Below, piece after piece: positions 45,820 to 55,514 of a stretch of DNA of 64,000 bases. The DNA is from Synechococcus sp. UW179A (GTDB lineage: Bacteria; Cyanobacteriota; Cyanobacteriia; PCC-6307; Cyanobiaceae). The DNA lies in the NCBI RefSeq assembly GCF_900473965.1, contig NZ_UCNJ01000012.1, positions 1 to 64,000 on the forward strand. The letters run 5' to 3'. The notes beneath the pieces are model-generated. The model was not told where the DNA came from and made no database searches. It saw nothing but the letters and a program-made list of their open reading frames with translations. Position 1 is the first letter of the stretch. Each line of letters opens with the position of its first letter. Position numbers and translations under genes: made by a program.

Positions 45820-46860
45820 ATGATCATTCCTTCTTATTTATCTCTGGCTGTTTTGCGGTGGTTGGGTGGTTTTTTTGCGGTCTTAGCGCTCAGATATTTT
45901 TTTGGATTTTTAATACGTCGTATAAGGAGAAAGAAGCACAATTTTTCCGAGTTTATTAGACAATTGCTCATAGGTGCGCTTGTTCCAGCTGGGCTGTTGC
46001 TGACCCTTGTTTGGGGCTGGGATGCTTTGCCTGACGCCGGTCAGGTAGATGAAATTAGCTATGCAATTGTAAGTTTTATCGCGATGGTCCTTTTGGTGAG
46101 GCTGAGCAATACTTCACTGGTGTTTTTTGTTGATAGCTATATCAGGCAGAAGCAGAAAGCATCTTTCAGCCCTGAAATGTTTGCAGCTCTATCACCTATC
46201 TTGCGTGTGTTTGTCTGGGTGATAGCGCTGTTGATCTACTTTCGACAACAGGGTCTTCAATTGGGCGCAATTTTCGCAGCTTTGGCTGGAGCAGGGATTG
46301 GTGTTGGTATTGCCTTTCAGCGCCCGATACAAAATTGGGCCGACTACATAATAGTTCTTTTTGATAAACCCTTTTCTTTTAATCAACTTATTAGAGTTGG
46401 TAAAGTTGTTGGCCGAGTTGAGCAGGTTGGCGTGCGTACCACCTCGATTCGAAGCGTAAGTGGACAACTTATTGTTATGAGTAATAGTGATTTACTCGAT
46501 TCAACTATTGAACATCTTGATGATTTTCCTAGGCGCCGAATAAAGCAGATCATAGGTGTTGAGTACGGAACTTCTCCCGAGCTGCTTGAGTTGGTTCCTG
46601 GGTTGATCGAGACTGCTGTGAATTCAGTCTCTGGAGCGGAGTTTGATCGGGCCAACTTTATTTCTTTTGGAGATTTTGCGCTCAAGATTGAATATGTGTT
46701 TTATGTGGCCAGCTCGAAAAACTCCGTTGCCTTGGGTCTCAGGCATAGTATAAACATTCAGATATTGCGATGCTTTGGTAAGCATAATATTAGGTTTGCC
46801 GTTTTGTCCTGCCCTGATTGTGTAAGGCGATTAAAATCGGAGGCCCGAAATGGTGATTAG
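45820..46860 (+). CDS. MscS-family mechanosensitive channel
   Basis: This 346-residue protein has five hydrophobic N-terminal segments and the conserved MscS pore and beta core (AIFAALAGAGIGVGIAFQRP, DKPFSFNQLIRVGKVVGRVEQVGVRTTSIRS). It would release osmolytes on hypo-osmotic shock. The gene is more AT-rich than its neighbours and sits between a GMC remnant and the initiator tRNA, which suggests lateral acquisition. Confidence 0.87.
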   Translation: MIIPSYLSLAVLRWLGGFFAVLALRYFFGFLIRRIRRKKHNFSEFIRQLLIGALVPAGLLLTLVWGWDALPDAGQVDEISYAIVSFIAMVLLVRLSNTSLVFFVDSYIRQKQKASFSPEMFAALSPILRVFVWVIALLIYFRQQGLQLGAIFAALAGAGIGVGIAFQRPIQNWADYIIVLFDKPFSFNQLIRVGKVVGRVEQVGVRTTSIRSVSGQLIVMSNSDLLDSTIEHLDDFPRRRIKQIIGVEYGTSPELLELVPGLIETAVNSVSGAEFDRANFISFGDFALKIEYVFYVASSKNSVALGLRHSINIQILRCFGKHNIRFAVLSCPDCVRRLKSEARNGD

Positions 46861-47028
46861 AATGAAATTACCTGCCTTTTAATGTGCTGTAATTGTGTTG
46901 AATAGCGCCAAAATAATTATTGATTGATTTTTTATAGTTTGGGAAAGCTTTTCGGTTAGTGATCGCTAGATATCATCTAAATATTTGCATAAAAAGCGCC
47001 AACTTGAACTGCAATCTTCGTTTTGATT

Positions 47029-47105
<77 letters not shown>

Positions 47106-47156
47106 GTGACCCAATCATCATACAACTTGGTGATCGAAGACACCACTCAATTGTGG

Positions 47157-48128
47157 TCAGGTTCGCAGCTCACCCTCTACATCAAGGTGAACGCCAGGAT
47201 TGAGGATCAATAGCTGTTCCTCCAGTTCCTTCAGTCCGCTTGGCGTCATCCAGTCGAGCTGACGCAGTAGATGGAGGGCCACAGCCTGCTTGGCTCGTCT
47301 AGCGCCGTCTTCAACCTTGATCGCAACGCCAAGCCCTTCACCGGTTCGGCTCAGGCATTGAATGCCTTCTGCACCCCCTTTGCTGATCACCTGGTGATGG
47401 GAGCGTCGCATTAATTCTGTATCGAAGCGCCCCTCTCCAGCTACTAGTTCTGGGTGTGCAAGCATCGCCCGGCTGATCTGTTCCAGTTGCGCGTGGGCTG
47501 AAGATCCGAGATGGGCATACAACAGAGCCATCTGGTCGAGCTGAAGGCGCAGTGTGGGAGCTCCGCAGTCATCCCGTTCAGCAACCAGTTCATCAGGGGG
47601 CAGACCGAGCAGTTCTGCTACGCGTCGCGTGACCTCCTGCTGCAGGGGATGGTCTCCCTGGAGATAGGTCTCGATCGGCCATCCCATTTTTCGGGCGGTG
47701 ATCAGAAATGCAGCATGCTTACCTGAGCAGTTGTGCTCCAGGGGACTAGTGCGGCCCAAGGGGATCGGGCATTGCAGATGGTCGCTTTCGAGCTCTGCGT
47801 TCCACAGCAACCGGAAGGCCTCACGCGCATGCCCAGGGGTGCCCGAATGGGATCCACAGCTGATGGCGATTCCCCGCTCAGCGCAGTTGTAGGTCTCCGA
47901 TGCACCGCTGCTGATCAGCGGTAGGGCCTGAAAGGGTTTGAGCGCCGAGCGAATAAACGTTTCGAAGTCAGGCTGTCCAGCTTTCATCAGGACCCGGCCG
48001 CGGCTGTCGCAGACCACTGCATGCACTCGATGGGTGGACTCGATGGAAGACCCTCGCCGCAGCCGAACCTCGAGAGGTGGGGTACTCAGGGAGCGCGCCG
48101 AGCCGCGGTAACCCGATGGGATCGACAT
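47157..48128 (-). CDS. asparaginase (PF06089 family)
   Basis: This 323-residue protein belongs to the plant/bacterial type asparaginase family: VCDSRGRVLMKAGQPDFETFIRSALKPFQALPL, CGSHSGTPGH, HNCSGKHAAFL and DDCGAPT. It would hydrolyse asparagine. It stands at the end of the CGLD27 strand group. Confidence 0.87.
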   Translation of the reverse strand: MSIPSGYRGSARSLSTPPLEVRLRRGSSIESTHRVHAVVCDSRGRVLMKAGQPDFETFIRSALKPFQALPLISSGASETYNCAERGIAISCGSHSGTPGHAREAFRLLWNAELESDHLQCPIPLGRTSPLEHNCSGKHAAFLITARKMGWPIETYLQGDHPLQQEVTRRVAELLGLPPDELVAERDDCGAPTLRLQLDQMALLYAHLGSSAHAQLEQISRAMLAHPELVAGEGRFDTELMRRSHHQVISKGGAEGIQCLSRTGEGLGVAIKVEDGARRAKQAVALHLLRQLDWMTPSGLKELEEQLLILNPGVHLDVEGELRT

Positions 48129-48147
48129 GCCCTGATGTTCCTAAGAT

Positions 48148-48642
48148 TCACAGAGCCTGACAGATGCTTGCTCCACCGAGCATCAGACCTGTGACCAGGG
48201 CCATGGCTCGCCCGAGTCGGCCAAGGATGGGCCTGACTTCATGCTGAGCAAGCAGTAGATCTCGCTCCCGCCACGACACAGGTTTTTCCCAGACCTGGCC
48301 GTCGTACCACCCTGATTCCTCGTATTCCACCTTTTCCGAGAGCAGGCGTTTGTGGACGTAGGTCCAGCCAAGCCACTGACGGACTAACAGCAGCATCGGC
48401 ATCACAAGGGCTGCAACACCGCCGGCGAGCAGCAAACGCACTGGATCGTGGCGCAAGGTCCAACTACCACTGGCCACCAGCACGGTGATCGGTGAAATCA
48501 GCAGCCAGCTGATCAGTAAAGCCCGGTCGAGAGAGACCTGGGCCGTACAGGGCCATGCAAAAAACCAGGATCGGCTGAATTGAGCAAATTCCTCCTGAGG
48601 TCTCTGCTCAGGGGGAACAGGGCAGGAGATGCTCGAGGCCAT
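48148..48642 (-). CDS. CGLD27-like membrane protein
   Basis: This 164-residue protein has three hydrophobic segments and the CGLD27 (green-lineage) pattern YEESGWYDGQVWEKP near residues 106-120. The family occurs in cyanobacteria and plastids and has been linked to iron-stress and photosynthesis. It is followed by asparaginase on the same strand. Confidence 0.83.
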   Translation of the reverse strand: MASSISCPVPPEQRPQEEFAQFSRSWFFAWPCTAQVSLDRALLISWLLISPITVLVASGSWTLRHDPVRLLLAGGVAALVMPMLLLVRQWLGWTYVHKRLLSEKVEYEESGWYDGQVWEKPVSWRERDLLLAQHEVRPILGRLGRAMALVTGLMLGGASICQAL

Positions 48643-48655
48643 GCCGGGCCGCCTG

Positions 48656-49021
48656 TTAATCGTCTGTTGTCCTGGAGGTTAGGTAGGGACGACGTTCCCC
48701 GTGACTCCAAAATGCTTCAAGGTCGTAGTAACTCCTTTCCCCAGGTTGGAGCACGTGCACGATAAGTTCGCCGTAATCCAGCAATGCCCAGCGACCCTCG
48801 TTCACTCCCTCCTTGCGTAGAGGAAGTCTCTGGACCTCATCCTCGATTCGATCCTCGACTGATCGCGCAATAGCCCTGACCTGGACATCGCTCTGACCAC
48901 CGGCAATCACCATCCAGTCGGCAAGACTCGAGACCTCATCGACTCGGATGAGCTGGATGTCCACCGCCTTACGGTCATCGCAGGCGTCGGCTGCGAGTTC
49001 CGCAAGCTGTTCACTATCCAT
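48656..49021 (-). CDS. rsfS: ribosome silencing factor
   Basis: This 121-residue Iojap/RsfS protein starts at ATG 49021 (MDSEQLAELAADACDDRKAVDI). Family signatures are SLADWMVIAGGQSDVQVRAIARSV and GRWALLDYGELIVHVL. It blocks subunit joining by binding ribosomal protein L14. It overlaps the DUF3318 gene by 8 bp. Confidence 0.92.
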   Translation of the reverse strand: MDSEQLAELAADACDDRKAVDIQLIRVDEVSSLADWMVIAGGQSDVQVRAIARSVEDRIEDEVQRLPLRKEGVNEGRWALLDYGELIVHVLQPGERSYYDLEAFWSHGERRPYLTSRTTDD

Positions 49022-49649
49022 AGACGTTTTCGCTGCTAACGGATTGACGTGAACCTTGCTGCTGCGCCATTTCAGCGCGAGCTTTTCCAGCACTTTTGCG
49101 CAAAGCCTCAAGTCGGTCTTCGTAGAAGCTGCGTTTTTTCTTCTTTCTGGTTTTCTCGACGAGGTCCTTCAGAGCGCCGCCCAGACTTTTGTAAGCATTC
49201 GGAACGCTGTAGCCAAAACGACAGGCCAGATCGATGGCCCGCTCATCAGCCGAGATCGCATCGCGCAGCCGTTTTTCCGCATTGTTTTTCAGATAGAGGC
49301 GGTAGCCCGCGAATCCCGACAGACCTAAGGCCATGAATAACAGCAGGCCGTCTTGAACCCAGAGCTCACCGATGGCTCCGCCGAGACCGATCGCAAGCGC
49401 TGCCATCTCCCAGCCATCGCGGGGAATGGTGTCGTTCTGGATCCGGCCTACTTCATGCCAGAACAGCAGATTGCGGTGGTCGAGGGCAAGATTGTCCCAA
49501 GCGTCGAGATCAACTTGGATCTCAACTTCATCCCTGCCGATCTCCTCAAGGGTGATCAAGGCCGGCTCAACGGCGGCGGCCGCCTCGACGAACACCCAGC
49601 TCTGCATCTCCGGGGGAAGCAACCCTTTCAGACGCTGGAGCTCACTCAT
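49014..49649 (-). CDS. DUF3318 protein
   Basis: This 211-residue protein has the DUF3318 layout: a soluble N-terminus (VFVEAAAAVEPALITLEEIGRDEVEIQVD), FWHEVGRIQND, two hydrophobic segments and a basic C-terminus. It is conserved in cyanobacteria; role unknown. It is divergent from carB. Confidence 0.85.
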   Translation of the reverse strand: MSELQRLKGLLPPEMQSWVFVEAAAAVEPALITLEEIGRDEVEIQVDLDAWDNLALDHRNLLFWHEVGRIQNDTIPRDGWEMAALAIGLGGAIGELWVQDGLLLFMALGLSGFAGYRLYLKNNAEKRLRDAISADERAIDLACRFGYSVPNAYKSLGGALKDLVEKTRKKKKRSFYEDRLEALRKSAGKARAEMAQQQGSRQSVSSENVYG

Positions 49650-49771
49650 GATTGTCGATGGTTCTCCTGACCCCTAACGCTAGCGACTGCTGGGCACCTA
49701 CTGCTGCACAGACGCAAGTGGACATGGGGCTGCGTGGGAGACTCAAAAGGTTTGGCTGCTGAGAGAACGCC

Positions 49772-52700
49772 ATGCCCCGGCGGAATGACCTTCGTCGCAT
49801 TCTTTTGCTGGGTTCTGGGCCGATCGTGATCGGCCAGGCTTGTGAGTTTGATTACTCCGGAACTCAGGCGTGCAAAGCACTTCGCGCCGAGGGCTATGAG
49901 GTCGTGCTGGTGAATTCCAATCCGGCTTCGATCATGACCGATCCGGATATGGCGGATCGCACCTACGTGGAACCGCTCACCCCTGAAGTGGTCGAAAGGG
50001 TGATCGAACAGGAACGACCCGATGCCCTTTTGCCAACGATGGGTGGCCAGACCGCCCTCAATCTGGCAGTCACTCTTGCTGAAAACGGAACACTGGAACG
50101 ATTCGGGGTCGAGCTGATCGGTGCCGATCTGCAGGCGATCCGAAAAGCGGAGGATCGACTCCTGTTTAAGCAGGCGATGGAGCGCATCGGCGTGAAGGTC
50201 TGTCCTTCGGGAATCGCCTCATCGCTGGAGGAGGCGGAGGCTGTGGGCGCTGCCATCGCCACTTATCCGAGAATTATTCGCCCCGCTTTCACTCTGGGCG
50301 GAAGTGGAGGTGGCATCGCTTACAACCCTGAAGAATTTGCCTCGATCTGCAAAACCGGTCTAGATGCCAGTCCCGTCTCTCAGATTCTGATCGAACAGTC
50401 CCTCCTGGGTTGGAAGGAATTCGAACTTGAGGTGATGCGCGATCTCGCCGACAACGTGGTGATTGTCTGCAGCATTGAAAATCTCGACCCCATGGGGGTT
50501 CACACCGGTGATTCGATCACCGTGGCTCCAGCCCAGACCCTCACGGATCGTGAATACCAGCGACTGAGAGATCAGTCCATCGCCATCATTCGCGAGATCG
50601 GTGTTGCTACCGGCGGCAGCAATATCCAGTTTGCGATCAACCCCGCTGATGGCGATGTGGTGGTTATCGAGATGAATCCCCGCGTCAGCCGATCGTCGGC
50701 TCTGGCCAGCAAGGCCACTGGATTCCCCATTGCCAAAATCGCGGCGCGTCTCGCCGTGGGCTACACCCTTGACGAGATTCTCAACGACATCACCGGCAAG
50801 ACACCCGCCTGCTTTGAACCAACGATTGATTACGTCGTCACCAAGGTTCCCCGTTTCGCCTTTGAAAAATTCCGGGGCTCGCCTGCGGTGCTCACCACGG
50901 CGATGAAATCCGTTGGTGAGGCCATGGCCATCGGGCGTTGTTTCGAGGAGTCGTTCCAGAAGGCTTTGCGATCCCTGGAGACCGGTCTGGCCGGCTGGGG
51001 TGGTGATCGCGCTGAGCCCGAGCTCACAGCGGCTGAGCTTGACCGTTCTCTGCGGACACCCTCTCCGGAAAGAATCCTCACTGTGCGCGCCGCCATGGTG
51101 GCCGGACGGACAGATGAGCAGATTCACGATCTCAGCCGCATTGACCCGTGGTTCCTGGCCAAGCTGCGTGGTCTGATCAACACTGAATCTGAACTGCTGA
51201 ACGACAGGCAGTTGTCGGACATCAGCGCTGCGGATTTTCTCAGGCTCAAGCAGCTCGGCTACTCCGATCGTCAGATCGCCTGGTTCACCGGTTCGGATCA
51301 GCTAGAGGTGCGCCAAGCGCGACAGGAACTTGGAGTGCGTCCAGTGTTTAAGACCGTGGACACCTGTGCGGCTGAATTCGCTTCAACCACTCCGTATCAC
51401 TACTCAACCTATGAACGTCCCTTGTCTCGCCTGGATGCAACGGGGACGTTGACGGTTCAGCCTCCTGCGACGGAAGTCTCTGAGGACAACAGGCCGAAAC
51501 TGATGATCCTGGGCGGTGGTCCCAATCGCATTGGCCAAGGGATCGAATTTGATTACTGCTGTTGCCATGCTTCGTTTTCTGCACAAGATCGGGGCTTCGC
51601 CACGGTGATGCTCAACAGCAATCCCGAAACGGTCTCCACCGACTACGACAGCAGTGATCGTCTCTATTTCGAACCGCTCACGTTTGAGGATGTTCTCAAT
51701 GTGATCGAGGCGGAACGCCCCGAAGGTGTGATTGTTCAGTTCGGCGGCCAAACGCCCCTCAAGCTGGCGATGCCTCTGCTGCGTTGGCTGAACTCGCCGG
51801 CAGGTCAGGCCACGGGCACCCGTATCTGGGGAACCTCACCGGAATCGATCGATCGTGCTGAGGACCGTGAGCAGTTCGAAGCGATCCTGCGTGAACTTGA
51901 CATCCGCCAACCGCGCAACGGCCTCGCTCGAAGCGAGCAGGAGGCACGCGCTGTGGCAGACAACGTGGGTTATCCGGTGGTGGTGCGTCCCTCCTACGTG
52001 CTGGGTGGCCGAGCGATGGAGGTCGTTCACGACGAATTGGAGCTCAATCGCTACATGACCGAAGCCGTGCAGGTGGAACCTGATCATCCGGTGCTTATCG
52101 ATCAATACCTCCAAAACGCCGTTGAGGTGGATGTGGATGCGCTTTGCGACCGTGATGGTGTGGTGGTGATCGGTGGGCTGATGGAGCACATCGAACCCGC
52201 TGGGATTCATTCAGGGGATTCCGCCTGCTGTCTGCCATCGGTTTCTCTTGGTGATGAGGCCCTTGCCACCATTCGCTCCTGGACCAAGGCCCTCGCCCTG
52301 CGCCTTCAAGTTCAGGGTCTGATCAATCTTCAGTTCGCGGTTCAGCGCACTGCCTCAGGGGAAGAACGGGTTTTCATCATCGAAGCCAATCCGCGCGCCT
52401 CGCGGACGGTGCCATTCGTCGCCAAGGCCACCGGTGTGCCATTGGCAAGAATTGCTACACGCCTCATGGCTGGCGAGAGCCTCGCGGATATCGGTCTCAG
52501 CCAGGAGCCCTCTGCGCCGCTTCAAGCAGTGAAAGAGGCCGTCCTGCCGTTCCGGCGTTTCCCTGGTGCCGATTCATTGCTGGGACCGGAAATGCGCTCC
52601 ACCGGAGAGGTCATGGGGTGGGCTCCGCAATTTGGGATGGCTTACGCCAAGGCGGAGCTGGCTGCTGGGGAGGCACTACCCACCAAGGGCAACGTTTTTT

Positions 52701-53080
52701 TATCGACCCATGACAGAGATAAGCCTGCTCTCGTGCCGGTGGCCAAGCGATTGCTTGAACTGGGATTTGAGCTCACCGCTACTGCTGGAACGGCGGCCAC
52801 CTTGACTGAGGCTGGCCTTGAAGTTCAGTCAGTGCTCAAGGTTCATGAAGGGCGTCCGAATATTGAGGATCTGATTCGCTCCGGTGCTGTGCAGCTCGTG
52901 ATCAACACACCGATCGGTCGTCAAGCGGCCCATGACGATCGCTACTTGCGGCGTGCTGCGCTCGATTACTCCGTACCGACCCTTACCACGCTTGCCGGAG
53001 CACGGTCTGCTGTGCAAGGGATTGAGGCGCTCCAATCGCAGACGTTTGATATCCATGCCCTTCAGGATGTTCATCGATAG
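49772..53080 (+). CDS. carB: carbamoyl-phosphate synthase large subunit
   Basis: This 1102-residue enzyme has two ATP-grasp halves (first half [19 protein letters not shown], second half [17 protein letters not shown]) and a C-terminal regulatory domain. It makes carbamoyl phosphate for arginine and pyrimidine synthesis together with CarA, which is not in the window. Length is normal. Confidence 0.97.
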   Translation: MPRRNDLRRILLLGSGPIVIGQACEFDYSGTQACKALRAEGYEVVLVNSNPASIMTDPDMADRTYVEPLTPEVVERVIEQERPDALLPTMGGQTALNLAVTLAENGTLERFGVELIGADLQAIRKAEDRLLFKQAMERIGVKVCPSGIASSLEEAEAVGAAIATYPRIIRPAFTLGGSGGGIAYNPEEFASICKTGLDASPVSQILIEQSLLGWKEFELEVMRDLADNVVIVCSIENLDPMGVHTGDSITVAPAQTLTDREYQRLRDQSIAIIREIGVATGGSNIQFAINPADGDVVVIEMNPRVSRSSALASKATGFPIAKIAARLAVGYTLDEILNDITGKTPACFEPTIDYVVTKVPRFAFEKFRGSPAVLTTAMKSVGEAMAIGRCFEESFQKALRSLETGLAGWGGDRAEPELTAAELDRSLRTPSPERILTVRAAMVAGRTDEQIHDLSRIDPWFLAKLRGLINTESELLNDRQLSDISAADFLRLKQLGYSDRQIAWFTGSDQLEVRQARQELGVRPVFKTVDTCAAEFASTTPYHYSTYERPLSRLDATGTLTVQPPATEVSEDNRPKLMILGGGPNRIGQGIEFDYCCCHASFSAQDRGFATVMLNSNPETVSTDYDSSDRLYFEPLTFEDVLNVIEAERPEGVIVQFGGQTPLKLAMPLLRWLNSPAGQATGTRIWGTSPESIDRAEDREQFEAILRELDIRQPRNGLARSEQEARAVADNVGYPVVVRPSYVLGGRAMEVVHDELELNRYMTEAVQVEPDHPVLIDQYLQNAVEVDVDALCDRDGVVVIGGLMEHIEPAGIHSGDSACCLPSVSLGDEALATIRSWTKALALRLQVQGLINLQFAVQRTASGEERVFIIEANPRASRTVPFVAKATGVPLARIATRLMAGESLADIGLSQEPSAPLQAVKEAVLPFRRFPGADSLLGPEMRSTGEVMGWAPQFGMAYAKAELAAGEALPTKGNVFLSTHDRDKPALVPVAKRLLELGFELTATAGTAATLTEAGLEVQSVLKVHEGRPNIEDLIRSGAVQLVINTPIGRQAAHDDRYLRRAALDYSVPTLTTLAGARSAVQGIEALQSQTFDIHALQDVHR

Positions 53081-53121
53081 GGTCAGTCCCGGTAAGGTCG
53101 CCTGAGCATCAATGTCTTCAC

Positions 53122-53790
53122 GTGACTGTCACCAGCATTCCCAACGTTGCCCCCGGCAGTGACTGCCGGGATGCTTTTCAAGCTGCTTATCAGAACCGCT
53201 ACACCTGGGAACCAGGTTTTAGCGGATACAAGGGTCGGTGCATCTGGGAGCAAGGCGACCGACGTGTCGAAGGGCGTTTCCAGATCGGTGCGGATCTGAA
53301 GGCCAAGGTCGAGGGCATCGATGATGCTGAGGTTGAGAAGGCGATCGCCTCTCAACTCTGGGAAGTCGCCATCCATCGCGTTCGCAGGCCTTTCGAGCAG
53401 GTGCACGGTGCCAACACCTTCACTGCTGGTGACAGCACCGATGAAGGCTTGGAAGTGCTGATCGGAGGCAAGGGTGAGGGTGATCGCTATCGCATCAAAG
53501 CTGATGTGGTGACGATGGTTCACCGCCATATCCACGGCACGGTGGTCACGATTCACACAGGAAGCACGACGGACACTGGATCGGGTTATCTGAGTCGCAA
53601 CTACACGAGTCAGTACTCGGATCCCGCCAGTGGCGAAGTTAAGGGAGCTTCCAGCAGCTTTGAAGACACCTTCGTGCCTCTCGGTGCCCAGGGCAGCTGG
53701 GTGCTTGAGCGTCGAGCGATCAGTTCCAAAGATTCCGATGGCAAGGACACGCTTCAGGTGTTCGAGTTCAACGATCTGGCTTCACTCTGA
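53122..53790 (+). CDS. DUF3386 protein
   Basis: This 222-residue protein has the DUF3386 pattern: DAFQAAYQNRYTWEPGFSGY, and later TGSGYLSRNYTSQYSD. It starts at GTG 53122. Its stop overlaps the AGCS start by one base. Cyanobacterial, role unknown. Confidence 0.82.
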   Translation: MTVTSIPNVAPGSDCRDAFQAAYQNRYTWEPGFSGYKGRCIWEQGDRRVEGRFQIGADLKAKVEGIDDAEVEKAIASQLWEVAIHRVRRPFEQVHGANTFTAGDSTDEGLEVLIGGKGEGDRYRIKADVVTMVHRHIHGTVVTIHTGSTTDTGSGYLSRNYTSQYSDPASGEVKGASSSFEDTFVPLGAQGSWVLERRAISSKDSDGKDTLQVFEFNDLASL

Positions 53791-55163
53791 TGACAGCTCC
53801 TGCAAACGCTTCCGACAACTTCGACAGCGTCGTCACCGCGATCAACGGTCCGATCAGTTCCTTCGCCTGGGGATGGCCGACCGTGGGTCTGATTTCGATC
53901 ACGGGCATTTTGCTCATGGTCGGTCTGCGGTTCATGCCGATCCTGCGTCTTCCCTACGGGGTGCGCATGATGCTGGCCCCCTCTGAACAACAGGCTGAGG
54001 GAGATATCAGTTCCTTCCAGGCTCTGATGACATCGCTCGCCGCCACCGTCGGGACTGGAAACATCGCCGGGGTAGCAGGAGCGATCGCCATCGGCGGTCC
54101 TGGGGCGATCTTCTGGATGTGGTTGATTGCCTTCTTTGGCATTGCAACCAAATACGCCGAAGCTGTCCTGGCCGTTCACTACCGCGAGGTGGATGAATTG
54201 GGTCATCACGTCGGTGGGCCGATGTATTACATCAGCAAAGGTCTTGGACCTCGCTGGGTATGGCTTGGTGGGCTGTTTGCTGTGTTCGGCATGCTGGCCG
54301 GTTTCGGCATCGGCAACGGCGTTCAATGTTTCGAAGTGTCCAGTGCATTGCTCGGGCTGGGTGTGCCTCGTGAAGTGACAGCCGTGGTCCTAGGGGTGCT
54401 GGTCTTTGCTGTGATCATCGGCGGTGTGCGCCGTATTTCGAAGGCTGCCTCCGCGATTGTGCCGTTTATGGCAATCGCCTACGTGCTCGCCTGCCTCATC
54501 ATCCTGTTGGCCAACATCAGCAGTGTCGGCGACGCCATCGCCAGCATTTTCAGCAATGCATTTACCGGACAAGCCGCTGCAACGGGCACGCTCACTCAGG
54601 TGATCCTGATGGGATTCAAACGAGGGATTTTTTCCAATGAAGCTGGTCTGGGCAGTGCACCGATCGCCCATGCTGCTGCCCGTACTGATGACCCCGTTCG
54701 TCAGGGCACGGTGGCGATGCTTGGTACCTTCATCGACACGATGATCATTTGCACGCTTACTGCCCTGGTGATTTTGGTTAGCGGCATCGCCGGCGGTGGA
54801 CTGTCAGGGTCTGAGCTGTCGATTGCAGCTTTCAATGAGGCTCTGGCCGGTTCGGGCTGGATCGTTACCTTCGGCCTGCTTGTGTTCGCTTTCACCACCG
54901 TTCTCGGTTGGAGTTTCTATGGCGAACGCTGCACAGAATATCTGTTCGGCGTGAAGGCGATTCTGCCCTTCAGGGGCGTGTGGGTCGCCGTGGTTGTGAT
55001 TGGTTCACTGGTGGGCGATCGCGGTGTGGTGTGGGGTGTTGCGGATACGCTCAATGGCCTGATGGCCATTCCCAACCTGATCGCGCTGTTGCTGTTGTCA
55101 GGAACTGTGTTTGAACTGACCCGTCGTTATCGCTTCCCCGAGACGTCGGAATCATCCAACTGA
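53790..55163 (+). CDS. AGCS-family sodium:alanine/glycine symporter
   Basis: This 457-residue protein has about eleven hydrophobic helices and the AGCS signature (GTGNIAGVAGAIAIGGPGAIFWMWLIAFFG). It probably takes up alanine or glycine with Na+. It is joined to the DUF3386 gene by a one-base stop/start overlap. Confidence 0.9.
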   Translation: MTAPANASDNFDSVVTAINGPISSFAWGWPTVGLISITGILLMVGLRFMPILRLPYGVRMMLAPSEQQAEGDISSFQALMTSLAATVGTGNIAGVAGAIAIGGPGAIFWMWLIAFFGIATKYAEAVLAVHYREVDELGHHVGGPMYYISKGLGPRWVWLGGLFAVFGMLAGFGIGNGVQCFEVSSALLGLGVPREVTAVVLGVLVFAVIIGGVRRISKAASAIVPFMAIAYVLACLIILLANISSVGDAIASIFSNAFTGQAAATGTLTQVILMGFKRGIFSNEAGLGSAPIAHAAARTDDPVRQGTVAMLGTFIDTMIICTLTALVILVSGIAGGGLSGSELSIAAFNEALAGSGWIVTFGLLVFAFTTVLGWSFYGERCTEYLFGVKAILPFRGVWVAVVVIGSLVGDRGVVWGVADTLNGLMAIPNLIALLLLSGTVFELTRRYRFPETSESSN

Positions 55164-55189
55164 TCAAATGGGCTGATTCAGTGTTAAGT

Positions 55190-55221
55190 GCCTCCGCCAT
55201 TTGGCGGAGGCTTCTTGTTTT
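55190..55221 (+). terminator. rho-independent terminator after the AGCS gene
   Basis: A perfect 9-bp stem (GCCTCCGCC 55190-55198 with 55203-55211) has a 4-base loop and is followed by TTCTTGTTTT. It serves the plus-strand transcript. Confidence 0.8.
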
Positions 55222-55248
55222 GGAGACTCTTGACGTTTCCTAGATGGT

Positions 55249-55479
55249 TCAGCCTTGGTCGGGCATCGGGGTGACGTTCTTGAGTCGCTCATTGAGCTGC
55301 ATTGCCATGGACTGACGTCCAACCGCAAGAACTTTCAGGGTGTCTTCATGCATGCGCAATTGCGCATCGGCGACTTGCATGCCTCGCACCAGTTCCTTCA
55401 GATCTTCAGGAAGTTCATTGAGGTTGTAGCGCTTACCTTCAAAAGTGAGCACTGGATTTTCTGCTGGCGTTGCGGTCAT
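55249..55479 (-). CDS. DUF6447 protein
   Basis: This 76-residue protein (EGKRYNLNELPEDLKELVRGMQVADAQLRMHEDTLKVL) matches the DUF6447 pattern. It is mostly helical, and its role is unknown. Confidence 0.75.
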   Translation of the reverse strand: MTATPAENPVLTFEGKRYNLNELPEDLKELVRGMQVADAQLRMHEDTLKVLAVGRQSMAMQLNERLKNVTPMPDQG

Positions 55480-55514
55480 CGGATGGACAGAATCACAGTT
55501 GAATCCAACGAAAC